34,815 bases of DNA from an uncultured Prevotellaceae bacterium (GTDB taxonomy: Bacteria > Bacteroidota > Bacteroidia > Bacteroidales > Bacteroidaceae). This document shows positions 17,633-24,528 of the stretch, piece by piece (position 1 is the stretch's first letter; the number at the start of each line of letters is the position of its first letter). The notes below the pieces were generated by a model. The model searched no databases, was not told the origin of the DNA, and saw only the letters and a program-made list of their open reading frames with translations. The stretch covers positions 1 to 34,815 of the forward strand of contig CAMKMK010000003.1 of assembly GCA_946413885.1 (NCBI GenBank), given 5' to 3'. Made by a program: the position numbers and the translations under genes.

Positions 17633-20398
17633 CTACTTGACCAGTACTTTCCGTGCGGTTCCGTTAGCGTACTTTACGATATGGACACCTTTCTCGTTGT
17701 CTTTCAAGCGTTGACCGCTCAGGTTGTATCTGCCAATCTCTGTCTGAGTGTTGTCGAACTTTACAGATTCCTGGATTCTTTCAATCCCATCGGGCAGGTT
17801 ACCTGCATTCTTCTCTACCAGCACTTTTGCCCAGAAGCCACCAATTACTGAACGTCCACGGAAGGCAACAGCTGACGCATTCTCTGTCTGGTGCCAGTCA
17901 CTCAGAGGCCAGCGGGAAGTGGTTTCGTTAGCGAACTTCCACTCTGCATCCATGATGGTGTTGAAGTCAGCCTCCTTAGTCGTCATGGCGGCTACCCATG
18001 CGTTCCAATCGGACTTGCACGAGTTGTCGCGACTATCCAAGGGAAGACCATAGCGTTTCATACGTTTCAAGTAATATGGAATCTCCACACCCATCACGTC
18101 GCCCGTATAATCATCATTGAAAATGTTCCATCCCCAGAGCTTATCCCAAAACATATTGTACTTCAGACCCCAATGATTGGAATTCTGGAATTCCATGTAG
18201 TACCAGGTTCCGTCCTTCGAGCGGTCCATATCCACCCAATAATGGGCATATTCGTGAGCGATGGTCATGTTCTGCTCGTAAAGGTCATCGTATCCCAGCA
18301 TCTTGCACATCTCTGCGTAGGAGGCGATACCCATGATTGCCTTTACCGCCAGATTAGCATTACGGGTACTGGCACCCTTGAAGTCATCCGTACAGAGTTG
18401 GTTGCCAGGCTCCTTGCCGTTGTCAACCAGGAACTGGTTCCACGAGGTCAGCACTTTCCAGTATTTCCTCAGGTAGTCCAGGTCGCCGTCTTTCTTGGCG
18501 ATATAGGCAGCGAGGATGATGATGTTTGCACTTTCCTCAAGCGGCATGGTGGAGCCGTCGTTTGCGCGAGGATTACCATACACGTTTCCGTTAGCGTGAG
18601 GATAGGTGCCCAGGTCGTGAGCGGCAAAGTTGTAGGGCCAACGTCCTGAATAGCAGTAATCAAGGATGCTGGTAATCATTCCCTTCTCTAAGGCTGTGTT
18701 ATAGCATAGGAAGAGTGGTGCAGAGGGATAGGTGAGGTCAACGGTGTTGACACATCCGTTGGAATTGTTTTCCTTAGAGAAATAAAGCAGGTTACCGTCC
18801 CTGTCCTGGAAGAGTTTATGAGCGGCCAGCACATGTCGATAGGTGCCTGACAGGAGTTCAGCGTATTTCTTGCTGTTCGTGGCATTAAAGGCATCGTCAT
18901 AGATCATCTTGTCCATGTCGCGGCTACGTTTCATATAATAGGTGTACTTGCTGTCCATCTCCTCAAAGGCTTCATAGATGGTCTTCTTGTCGCGAGCCCA
19001 GTAGCCAGGGAAGTTCACGTTGAAGTACTTGATGTCGTAACGTTCGTCGTAGCCTATCATCATGTAGCCTGATGCTTTCGCGCTCGTTCCCAAATCCTTG
19101 ATGAACGTTATCATGGGATATTGCGACGAGTTGGCGGAGCGATAGACAGCTTCCTTTACCGTCGTGATCTTGCCTTCTGCCGCAAACTCTCTTTCAGCAT
19201 CGTTGTAGTCAGCAACGCAGACATCGCCTCCATCCACAGCAGGCAGATAGATGTATCCCCAGTCGATGGTGACCATGTCGCCAACACGACCCAGAATGCT
19301 TTGGCTTTGGGTACCAGCATTCACGTATTTCCTGCCATCCTTCTCATGCGTGCGCTGAACGGTCGCTTGCGTACCATTATAGACAGTCATTTCGGAAGTG
19401 AAGCCATAATAGAACTGCACGTCGTGCTCCTGTCCGTCATTCGAGGTCACACGATAGCTGATGTAATTGATGGGAGTGGAGATTGATTCCAGATCATCGA
19501 TGATCATGGGAGCCGTGAATACCACATCCAGATTGACGGGTCCACACTTAAAATTATAAAAGGTATTGCAGGCCAGCACATCCACGCCCCTTTGAACAGC
19601 CACAGCCTCGTCAGGATTGTTCACCTTCAGGTTCTCGTAGATGCCAAAGTCGCAATATGCGCCACCCGTCTGGTTCTGGCATCTCACGGCTATCACGTTG
19701 TCGCCCTCGTGGAGGTAAGCCATCATCTCAGGCTTCAGTTTGAAGACTTCATTGGGAGCCCAGTTGTAGCCAGTATTGATGACAAGTCTGCCGTTGATGA
19801 AGAGATAGAAGTAATCATCGTGGGAATACTTCACGTAGAGTTCCTTCTGGAGATCCTCAGCTGTCAGATTCAAGTGACGGCGGATGTACACACTTGTCCC
19901 TTCCTTATACCATTCAGTTCCCACGTTGGTGTGCCAGTCATCAGGACAATTGTAGTTGCTCCCATGATAAGGACAGCCGAAGGCACCTCTCTTGGTCTCC
20001 CAAGCCGAATCATCATAGTCCTCGCGCGTCCAGGTGATACCCGTCGCAGGAGCTGTGGTGCCAATGTAGGCTTTTGCTGACCAGCTTTTGTCGGAAGTCA
20101 TGGGAAGATAGGGATTGCCCAGAATGTAGGTCTGCTGCTGCCCCATCCATCTGTACACCTTGCCATCCACGCGAAGCAAGCCGTCCATAGGCTTCTTGAT
20201 GTTCGACCAGTGGCGGGTGACGCCGTCAGTCAACTTGTCGTAAGGCGACCAGAAAGAGATATAGGGGTCGTTCACGATGAGGGGTACCGCAGGCAAGCGC
20301 AGATCGATGTTCTTGTATGGTTCAAAGAAAGCATCCTCTTGGGCGGAAGCGGTCAAAGTAAGCAGAAGAACTGCTGCGAGGGCGTGTACTCTATTCAT
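17633..20398 (-). CDS. Secreted glutaminase-like protein (DUF4965/DUF5127/DUF1793) with inserted jelly-roll domain
   Basis: 921 residues. Signal peptide 1-19 (ending TASAQ). The start RLPAVPLIVNDPYISFWSPYDKLTDG and the later NFAAHDLGTYPHANG, PLEESANIIILAAYIAKK and SDWNAWVAAM stretches match the family that includes fungal glutaminase GtaA. Between about 96 and 262 a beta-sandwich insertion resembles the carbohydrate-binding jelly roll of glycosidases (WTREDYDDSAWETKRGAFG ... RRHLNL ... LFINGRLV). The last 30 residues (IGRYNLSGQRL ... GVHIVKYANG) look like a T9SS sorting tail. An extracellular hydrolase acting on glutamine or a glycan-linked substrate is inferred, not shown. It is transcribed with nth. 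Higher G+C than the genes at the left end. Confidence 0.82.
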   Translation of the reverse strand: MNRVHALAAVLLLTLTASAQEDAFFEPYKNIDLRLPAVPLIVNDPYISFWSPYDKLTDGVTRHWSNIKKPMDGLLRVDGKVYRWMGQQQTYILGNPYLPMTSDKSWSAKAYIGTTAPATGITWTREDYDDSAWETKRGAFGCPYHGSNYNCPDDWHTNVGTEWYKEGTSVYIRRHLNLTAEDLQKELYVKYSHDDYFYLFINGRLVINTGYNWAPNEVFKLKPEMMAYLHEGDNVIAVRCQNQTGGAYCDFGIYENLKVNNPDEAVAVQRGVDVLACNTFYNFKCGPVNLDVVFTAPMIIDDLESISTPINYISYRVTSNDGQEHDVQFYYGFTSEMTVYNGTQATVQRTHEKDGRKYVNAGTQSQSILGRVGDMVTIDWGYIYLPAVDGGDVCVADYNDAEREFAAEGKITTVKEAVYRSANSSQYPMITFIKDLGTSAKASGYMMIGYDERYDIKYFNVNFPGYWARDKKTIYEAFEEMDSKYTYYMKRSRDMDKMIYDDAFNATNSKKYAELLSGTYRHVLAAHKLFQDRDGNLLYFSKENNSNGCVNTVDLTYPSAPLFLCYNTALEKGMITSILDYCYSGRWPYNFAAHDLGTYPHANGNVYGNPRANDGSTMPLEESANIIILAAYIAKKDGDLDYLRKYWKVLTSWNQFLVDNGKEPGNQLCTDDFKGASTRNANLAVKAIMGIASYAEMCKMLGYDDLYEQNMTIAHEYAHYWVDMDRSKDGTWYYMEFQNSNHWGLKYNMFWDKLWGWNIFNDDYTGDVMGVEIPYYLKRMKRYGLPLDSRDNSCKSDWNAWVAAMTTKEADFNTIMDAEWKFANETTSRWPLSDWHQTENASAVAFRGRSVIGGFWAKVLVEKNAGNLPDGIERIQESVKFDNTQTEIGRYNLSGQRLKDNEKGVHIVKYANGTARKVLVK

Positions 20399-20497
20399 TT
20401 TCGTTTTTAGGTTTTTTGAAGGTGGACTTCTTTTTCGTTAATCTTTTTACCTTGTAAGGTTTTGCGACAAAACGTCGCTCTTTGCCTTATGAGCTTA

Positions 20498-20505
20498 CAA
20501 AGGTA
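20498..20505 (-). promoter_or_regulatory. Candidate -7 box for the DUF4965-nth transcript
   Basis: TACCTTTG on the minus strand matches TAnnTTTG, 99 bp upstream of the DUF4965 start. No good -33 TTTG is seen, which may mean it needs an activator. Confidence 0.45.
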
Positions 20506-20621
20506 CGGATTTTTTCTGGATTTCCCACCATCTTCCTGTTAACTTTTCAAAATCGCCACTCTATTTCATTCTCATCCCTCCAAAAGGTTAGAAATAGGGT
20601 CACACGTCGCGATGAAAAAGA

Positions 20622-20733
20622 CAACGTGTTGACTTTGCAGGAAGAACGTGTTGTCTTTGCAATTTCAACGTGTTGTCTTTGCGGTTTCAACACGTTGTGT
20701 TTGGGTTTTCAACGTGTTGTGTTTTGTCCTTTC
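20622..20733. repeat. Five tandem 22-bp units with a CAAC-NN-GTTG dyad core
   Basis: Units start at 20623, 20645, 20667, 20689 and 20711, a period of exactly 22 bp. The core is CAACGTGTTG in units 1, 3 and 5, GAACGTGTTG in unit 2 and CAACACGTTG (its reverse complement) in unit 4. The rest of the unit is T-rich (TTTGC, TTTC) and more variable. Four of five cores are symmetric apart from the two central bases. 22 bp is about two helical turns, so all cores face the same side of the DNA. There are no spacers between units. Confidence 0.85.
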
Positions 20734-20751
20734 AGCTTATGAGCTGGTTAT

Positions 20752-20790
20752 TCTGATTACTCTGATTACTCGGAAGACTCTGATTTTATT
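20752..20790. repeat. Short 9-bp direct repeats
   Basis: TCTGATTAC occurs twice in tandem (20752-20760, 20761-20769). A diverged copy TCGGAAGAC and a partial copy TCTGATTTT follow immediately. Confidence 0.6.
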
Positions 20791-20833
20791 TGAAAATCAA
20801 TGTGTTAGGTGGTGCGACAAAATGGCAGGAGTG

Positions 20834-21079
20834 AGAAAACGTCCCATCGTCCCACTGTCCCATCGTCCCATTAAGGTGTTTCCACTATGCAGAGAGGTGT
20901 ATGCTACCTATGGGTTATTATAATATAATTATTATAATAAAATTACTATACTTACAATCTATCATTATTCATACCTATTCTTGAATGTATTGTAAGCAGA
21001 GTTAAGGGGGAGAAAGTTGAAAGGTGCTTAATGGGACGATGGGACAATGGGACAGTGTGACATTGTGGACGTTTTCCTG
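20834..21079. repeat. MITE-like composite inverted repeat with GTCCCAYY octamers and nested hairpins
   Basis: The left arm has four tandem octamers of the GTCCCAYY type (20841-20872), preceded by GAAAAC and followed by AAGG. The right arm carries the complementary octamers in the opposite orientation (21030-21061), a degenerate unit, and the complement of GAAAACGTCC (about 21067-21076). The arms match over roughly 45 bases with an indel of one octamer. Inside are a perfect 10-bp hairpin (20915-20924 with 20931-20940, 6-nt loop) and an 8-bp stem CTTACAAT/ATTGTAAG (20951-20958 with 20989-20996) that encloses ATTCA/TGAAT. The right arm ends one base before the SDR stop codon, so SDR transcripts run into it. 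Confidence 0.8.
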
Positions 21080-21784
21080 TCAATCTTCTTTAACGATAGG
21101 GTAGAGCTCGATGAATTCTCCCTGATGGTTTTTGTTGTCATTGATGAGTTCCGCCATCTTGCTGCCAACTGTTTCTATATCGTGGAATCCAGGAAGGCTC
21201 ATGTTGCCATTCAGGTCAGTAGTGGTAGGTCCTGGATGTACGGAGAAAATCTCGAGTGGCGTGTTGTTTTGCTGAAACTCCATTGCCAGCACTCCCATCA
21301 TGGCATTCTGTGCTGCCTTGCTGGCTACGTAGGCGAGAGGATGCCAGTAGGGACTGATCTCTGACGGAACGGTAACGTTGACAATCCTTCCGCTATTCTT
21401 CTCCAGCAGAGGCATCAGCATTTTGGTAAGGTAAAAAGTGCCAATGAAATTCACGTCGATAGTCTCCTTGATGTCAGAAAGTTCTGTATGCTGACCATCT
21501 ACGCTCATGTTGCCTGGGATGCCGGCATTGTTGACAAGCATCGACAATGCTGGATATTTCTCGTTTATCTCTTTTACCGCAAGTTCCAGACTTGCAAGGT
21601 CTGTTAGTTCGATATTTACCCATCCCAGCACGTCTATGCCCATAGATTTCAATTCATTAACAGCCGTTTCCGCACGTCCTTGATGTCGTGCGCCAATGAT
21701 GATTTTCCATCCGCTAAGGCCAAGATGCTTTGCAAGGCCCCATCCGATGCCTTTGTTGGCACCTGTTATCAATACCGTTTTCAT
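21080..21784 (-). CDS. Short-chain dehydrogenase/reductase
   Basis: 234 residues, one Rossmann domain. NAD(P)-binding motif TGANKGIG (residues 7-14), LVNNAGIPG (83-91), structural Asn112 in VNFIGTFYLTK and catalytic Tyr152/Lys156 in YVASK are all present. The usual catalytic Ser of VNVSS is less clear: the stretch reads VNVTVPSE, so Thr138 or Ser141 would have to serve. Arg33 after the second strand suggests NADPH preference. It has its own consensus promoter and no substrate clue from neighbours. The stop codon abuts the composite inverted repeat. Confidence 0.9.
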   Translation of the reverse strand: MKTVLITGANKGIGWGLAKHLGLSGWKIIIGARHQGRAETAVNELKSMGIDVLGWVNIELTDLASLELAVKEINEKYPALSMLVNNAGIPGNMSVDGQHTELSDIKETIDVNFIGTFYLTKMLMPLLEKNSGRIVNVTVPSEISPYWHPLAYVASKAAQNAMMGVLAMEFQQNNTPLEIFSVHPGPTTTDLNGNMSLPGFHDIETVGSKMAELINDNKNHQGEFIELYPIVKED

Positions 21785-21824
21785 AATGTTATTTTTGATG
21801 TCGATTATCGTAAGATTACGAGTG

Positions 21825-21856
21825 CAAAGTTATGCGATTGGGATCATTTAACCAAA
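21825..21856 (-). promoter_or_regulatory. SDR gene promoter (Bacteroidetes type)
   Basis: Minus-strand TTTG (21853-21856) and TAACTTTG (21825-21832) are spaced by 20 bp, a full consensus match. Expected leader is about 35 nt. Confidence 0.72.
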
Positions 21857-22019
21857 AGAAGAATGAATTTAGGAAAAAATTAGATGAAATTGCTGTGTTT
21901 TTTGTTTGTATTTTCTGGATTTCAGGTTGAAAAAAGTGCTTCGAAAGAATATTATTCTCCATACAAGAAAGGTCTTGTTTTGCCCAAACCTGTATGCTGG
22001 GGCGAAAAATCTGCTAAAA

Positions 22020-22051
22020 TTTGTCAGAATTCATGGAAAACCGTACCTTTG
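22020..22051 (+). promoter_or_regulatory. M64 peptidase promoter (Bacteroidetes type)
   Basis: TTTG (22020-22023) and TACCTTTG (22044-22051) are spaced by 20 bp. Expected start is near 22058. That leaves only about 6 nt before the ATG at 22064 but about 48 nt before the ATG at 22106, supporting the later start. Confidence 0.75.
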
Positions 22052-22105
22052 TAGATTAGAAAAATGTATATTCTTAATGGTGAGAACAGTCAACGTGATT
22101 TGATT

Positions 22106-23395
22106 ATGAGATATGTTAGAGGTATTTCTTTCGTGTTTATGATCCTAATGACGCTATCTGCCCATGCTGATGGATTCGATGAGATCTTTCTTGACAAGAC
22201 ACTACGCTTGGATTATACATTCAGCGGAAACAACCGTGAGCAACAGATTTATCTGGATGAGATGGAGGTGTCGGATGGATGGTATGGACGTCGTGTGAAT
22301 TTGGATAGCCTATTGCTGCAAGGGAACGGCCAGATTACCGTAACGGATACGCTGGGAAAGAAGGTGTTGTATAAGCATTCGTTCAGCACACTCTTTCAGG
22401 AATGGCAGTCAACGGAGGAAGCCACCAAGGTGCGGAAATCCTTTGAGAACACGTTTCTGGTTCCCATGCCAAAAGGAAAGGTAGATGTGACCATCATGTT
22501 GACTGACACTCATAATCAGGTGAAATCGACCCTGACGCATCGAGTTGACCCTGAGGACATCCTGATTCGTCCTATCGGCTCATCAGATTCACGGCCTTGG
22601 AAATATCTGGTAAAAAATGGTGACAGCAGGGAGAAGATTGACGTGACCTTTGTGGCTGAAGGTTACTTGGCAAGTGAGATGGACGTTTTCGAAAAGGATT
22701 GTCGTGATGCGATTGATGCCATCCTGTCGCACGAACCTTTCAAGAGTCTGAAGGACAGGTTCAATTTTGTGGCTGTGATGTCGCCCTCTGATGAGAGTGG
22801 AGTAAGCATCCCCAATAAGGGAATATGGAAGGCAACGGCTTTGTCCAGCAGCTATGACACTTTCTATAGCCAGCGCTATCTCACCACCTTGCATTTGAAG
22901 CGGCTTCACGACGTGTTGGCTGGTGTGCCCTATGAGCATATCCTGATTCTCGCAAATACGGAAAACTATGGAGGTGGAGGTATTTACAACAGTTATCTGA
23001 TGAGTTCTGCCCACAACGAGAAGACGCGACCTGTGGTGGTGCATGAGTTCGGTCATAGTTTTGCAGGATTGGGAGATGAATACTATTATGATGACCAGTA
23101 TGAGACTCAATATCCTGTTGATACGGAGCCTTGGGAACCAAACCTGACGACTCTGGTGGACTTTGACAGGAAATGGAAGGACATGTTACCTCGTAAAACA
23201 AAGATTCCTACAAAGCCAAGCGGAAAGAATCTATATACGGAAATAGGTGTGTACGAGGGTGGGGGATATCAGTCGAAAGGCGTGTATAGGCCAAGTCAGG
23301 AATGCCGCATGAAAATCAATGAGGCTCCTGTGTTCTGTCCTGTTTGCGAAAGGGCTATCCGACGGATAATAAATTATTACACTTTGGGGGATTAA
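22106..23395 (+). CDS. Secreted M64-family (IgA peptidase-like) metallopeptidase
   Basis: 429 residues from the ATG at 22106. This start places a clean signal peptide first (MRYVRGISFVFMILMTLSAHADG); the upstream ATG at 22064 would leave 14 polar residues before it. The N-terminal domain (about 22-160) is a beta-rich M64_N type. The catalytic domain starts near VTFVAEGYLASEM and has the zinc motif HEFGHSFAGLGDEYY (His313, Glu314, His317). The family founder, from Clostridium ramosum, cleaves human IgA; most Bacteroidetes members have unknown substrates. A Cys pair near the end (FCPVCERAI) may bind metal or form a disulfide. It converges on the envelope operon with 31 bp between stops. Confidence 0.92.
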   Translation: MRYVRGISFVFMILMTLSAHADGFDEIFLDKTLRLDYTFSGNNREQQIYLDEMEVSDGWYGRRVNLDSLLLQGNGQITVTDTLGKKVLYKHSFSTLFQEWQSTEEATKVRKSFENTFLVPMPKGKVDVTIMLTDTHNQVKSTLTHRVDPEDILIRPIGSSDSRPWKYLVKNGDSREKIDVTFVAEGYLASEMDVFEKDCRDAIDAILSHEPFKSLKDRFNFVAVMSPSDESGVSIPNKGIWKATALSSSYDTFYSQRYLTTLHLKRLHDVLAGVPYEHILILANTENYGGGGIYNSYLMSSAHNEKTRPVVVHEFGHSFAGLGDEYYYDDQYETQYPVDTEPWEPNLTTLVDFDRKWKDMLPRKTKIPTKPSGKNLYTEIGVYEGGGYQSKGVYRPSQECRMKINEAPVFCPVCERAIRRIINYYTLGD

Positions 23396-23426
23396 CGTGT
23401 AAGATGGAAGAAAAGGAGAGGATCAA

Positions 23427-23702
23427 CTATCTCCAACGTCGCCTGCCGCCAAAGAAATTGCGTACGGCAGAGATAAGTCCCATGCCGATGCGTACGCCTT
23501 CCCAAATGGCTATCCCATTGCTGACGAATTGACTCACCCCCTGTGCTCTCGTTTTGGCTCGAGGCATAGGAGCGAAGATTTGGTGAGTGGTACCTGACAT
23601 CCTGCCGCTGCTCTTGCGTAGCTTCTTTCGTATGGCTTCCTTTTCTTGACGGAGGGATTCCAGAATGTCTGGGCTGTTGATTATCTGATCATACTTGGTC
23701 AT
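23427..23702 (-). CDS. Small basic protein of unknown function
   Basis: 91 residues, rich in Arg and Lys. The N-terminal third is a charged helix (ILESLRQEKEAIRKKLRKSS). The C-terminal third has a short amphipathic or hydrophobic stretch (GIAIWEGVRIGMGLISAVRNFF) ending GGRRRWR. No domain recognised. It overlaps the end of the holin-like gene by 14 bp and is last in the YtxH / holin-like / small-protein operon, so a membrane-associated envelope role is plausible. The overlap and composition support it being real. Confidence 0.7.
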   Translation of the reverse strand: MTKYDQIINSPDILESLRQEKEAIRKKLRKSSGRMSGTTHQIFAPMPRAKTRAQGVSQFVSNGIAIWEGVRIGMGLISAVRNFFGGRRRWR

Positions 23703-24084
23703 CAGCTGTATCCTCCTCTTCTTCTTCGTCTTCTTTGTCGATAAAAATGCTGACCATAAGGCGTGCTATTGGGCGCAGAATCCATTTGCCACGATTCTGG
23801 TATAGGATAAGCAGAGCAACGAAGAGCACGACGGCGATGGTCAGGAACCCGATGGGCTGGCTGTTGGCCAGATTTCCTATCCATTGTGCCAAAGCAAAGG
23901 TGGCAAAGAACAGGATCATCGATCCCACCAGGATGCAGATAGAGACTACAGATACGGCAGACAAGAGGACTGTCAACTTGTCTGCTGCATCCATAGATAC
24001 ATACTTCTTTTGGAGACCCAGATAAGTCTTCAATTCCTGTAGCAGTTCCTGGAAATTCTCAGAATATTTCCTGGTTGTCAGCAT
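23689..24084 (-). CDS. Two-helix membrane protein, phage-holin-superfamily (DUF1469-like)
   Basis: 131 residues. The N-terminal 35 residues are a helix (ENFQELLQELKTYLGLQKKY). Two hydrophobic segments follow, about 40-70 and 77-97, separated by a short loop (GNLANSQP). The C-terminus is very acidic (DKEDEEEEEDTADD). This is the shape of the PF07332 family, which is named after holins but occurs as ordinary inner-membrane proteins beside YtxH genes. Nothing else here suggests a prophage. It sits 20 bp after the YtxH gene and overlaps the small basic gene by 14 bp. Confidence 0.8.
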   Translation of the reverse strand: MLTTRKYSENFQELLQELKTYLGLQKKYVSMDAADKLTVLLSAVSVVSICILVGSMILFFATFALAQWIGNLANSQPIGFLTIAVVLFVALLILYQNRGKWILRPIARLMVSIFIDKEDEEEEEDTADDQV

Positions 24085-24104
24085 GGGCTGGCTGAGGTAT
24101 GATG

Positions 24105-24320
24105 TTAATCGTTCTTGTCAGTTGCAGATTGAATTTCCTCGGCAATCTCATCAACGAGGTCCTCCATGTCCTTGCGGTTGAGCTTGATAGCACGCTTACG
24201 CAGGATCTCAGCAATTCTCTCACGAAGGTCACTTCCCTTCTCAGGAGCGAGCAATAAACCACATGCTGTACCAATAGCGGCACCACTGATAAATGCAACC
24301 AAATAATTAAATGCTTTCAT
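24105..24320 (-). CDS. YtxH-domain (gas-vesicle-like) small membrane protein
   Basis: 71 residues from the ATG at 24320; an upstream in-frame codon at 24380 would add 20 residues that span the promoter. The N-terminus is a single membrane segment, FNYLVAFISGAAIGTACGLLLAPEKGS, whose LLAPEKG is the YtxH signature. A charged helix follows (LRERIAEILRKRAIKL ... VDEIAEEIQSA). YtxH proteins are often linked to general stress responses; the molecular role is unknown. First gene of a three-gene operon. Confidence 0.85.
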   Translation of the reverse strand: MKAFNYLVAFISGAAIGTACGLLLAPEKGSDLRERIAEILRKRAIKLNRKDMEDLVDEIAEEIQSATDKND

Positions 24321-24352
24321 AATTATGTTCGTTTTTATGTTAGTAGCTGATG

Positions 24353-24384
24353 CAAATATAGTATATTTTCTGCATATCATTCAA
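24353..24384 (-). promoter_or_regulatory. Probable promoter of the YtxH operon
   Basis: Minus strand: TATATTTG (24353-24360) matches TAnnTTTG, with a TTG (24382-24384) 21 bp upstream. It is divergent from the SPOR lipoprotein promoter. Its position excludes the longer YtxH start at 24380. Confidence 0.6.
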
Positions 24385-24432
24385 GGAAATATAAATTTAA
24401 TGTATCTTTTAACGTTTTTTTTCCGCTTTACC

Positions 24433-24463
24433 TTTGTTATTAATAGGAAAAATGCTAACTTTG
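24433..24463 (+). promoter_or_regulatory. Promoter of the SPOR lipoprotein-ruvX-def run
   Basis: TTTG (24433-24436) and TAACTTTG (24456-24463) are 19 bp apart, matching the Bacteroidetes consensus. Expected start is near 24470, giving a leader of about 59 nt. Confidence 0.75.
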
Positions 24464-24528
24464 CAGTGATATAAACAAACAAGGGATATTATTCTAAATT
24501 CAAACATAAAAATTTAACAAAAAGTCGT

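Larger units (their letters stand above)
20399..21079. other. Repeat-rich intergenic region between the DUF4965 gene and the SDR gene
   Basis: 681 bp with no believable gene. It holds a candidate promoter for the DUF4965 gene (20498-20505), five tandem 22-bp units (20623-20733), short direct repeats (20752-20790) and a long imperfect inverted repeat enclosing two further hairpins (20834-21079). ORFs of up to 91 codons here lack family resemblance. Confidence 0.8.
21785..22105. other. Divergent intergenic region between the SDR and M64 peptidase genes
   Basis: 321 bp. It holds the SDR promoter (minus) at 21825-21856 and the M64 peptidase promoter (plus) at 22020-22051. The 160 bp between them is AT-rich with no gene, repeat or hairpin that I can support. 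Confidence 0.7.

Noticed and set aside
17891..18649. 252-codon open frame on the plus strand inside the DUF4965 gene
   Set aside because: The host gene is G+C-richer, which lowers stop frequency in the opposite strand; no family resemblance, promoter or start context.
20622..20733. CRISPR array
   Set aside because: Units of 22 bp follow each other without spacers, the non-core part is similar rather than unique, and no cas gene is near.
21906..22103. 65-codon plus-strand open frame upstream of the M64 peptidase
   Set aside because: It spans the peptidase promoter, has a weak start and no similarity to known small proteins.
23689..24084. Prophage holin and therefore a prophage remnant
   Set aside because: The family is named after holins, but the YtxH neighbour, lack of lysin or phage genes and housekeeping surroundings favour a chromosomal envelope protein.
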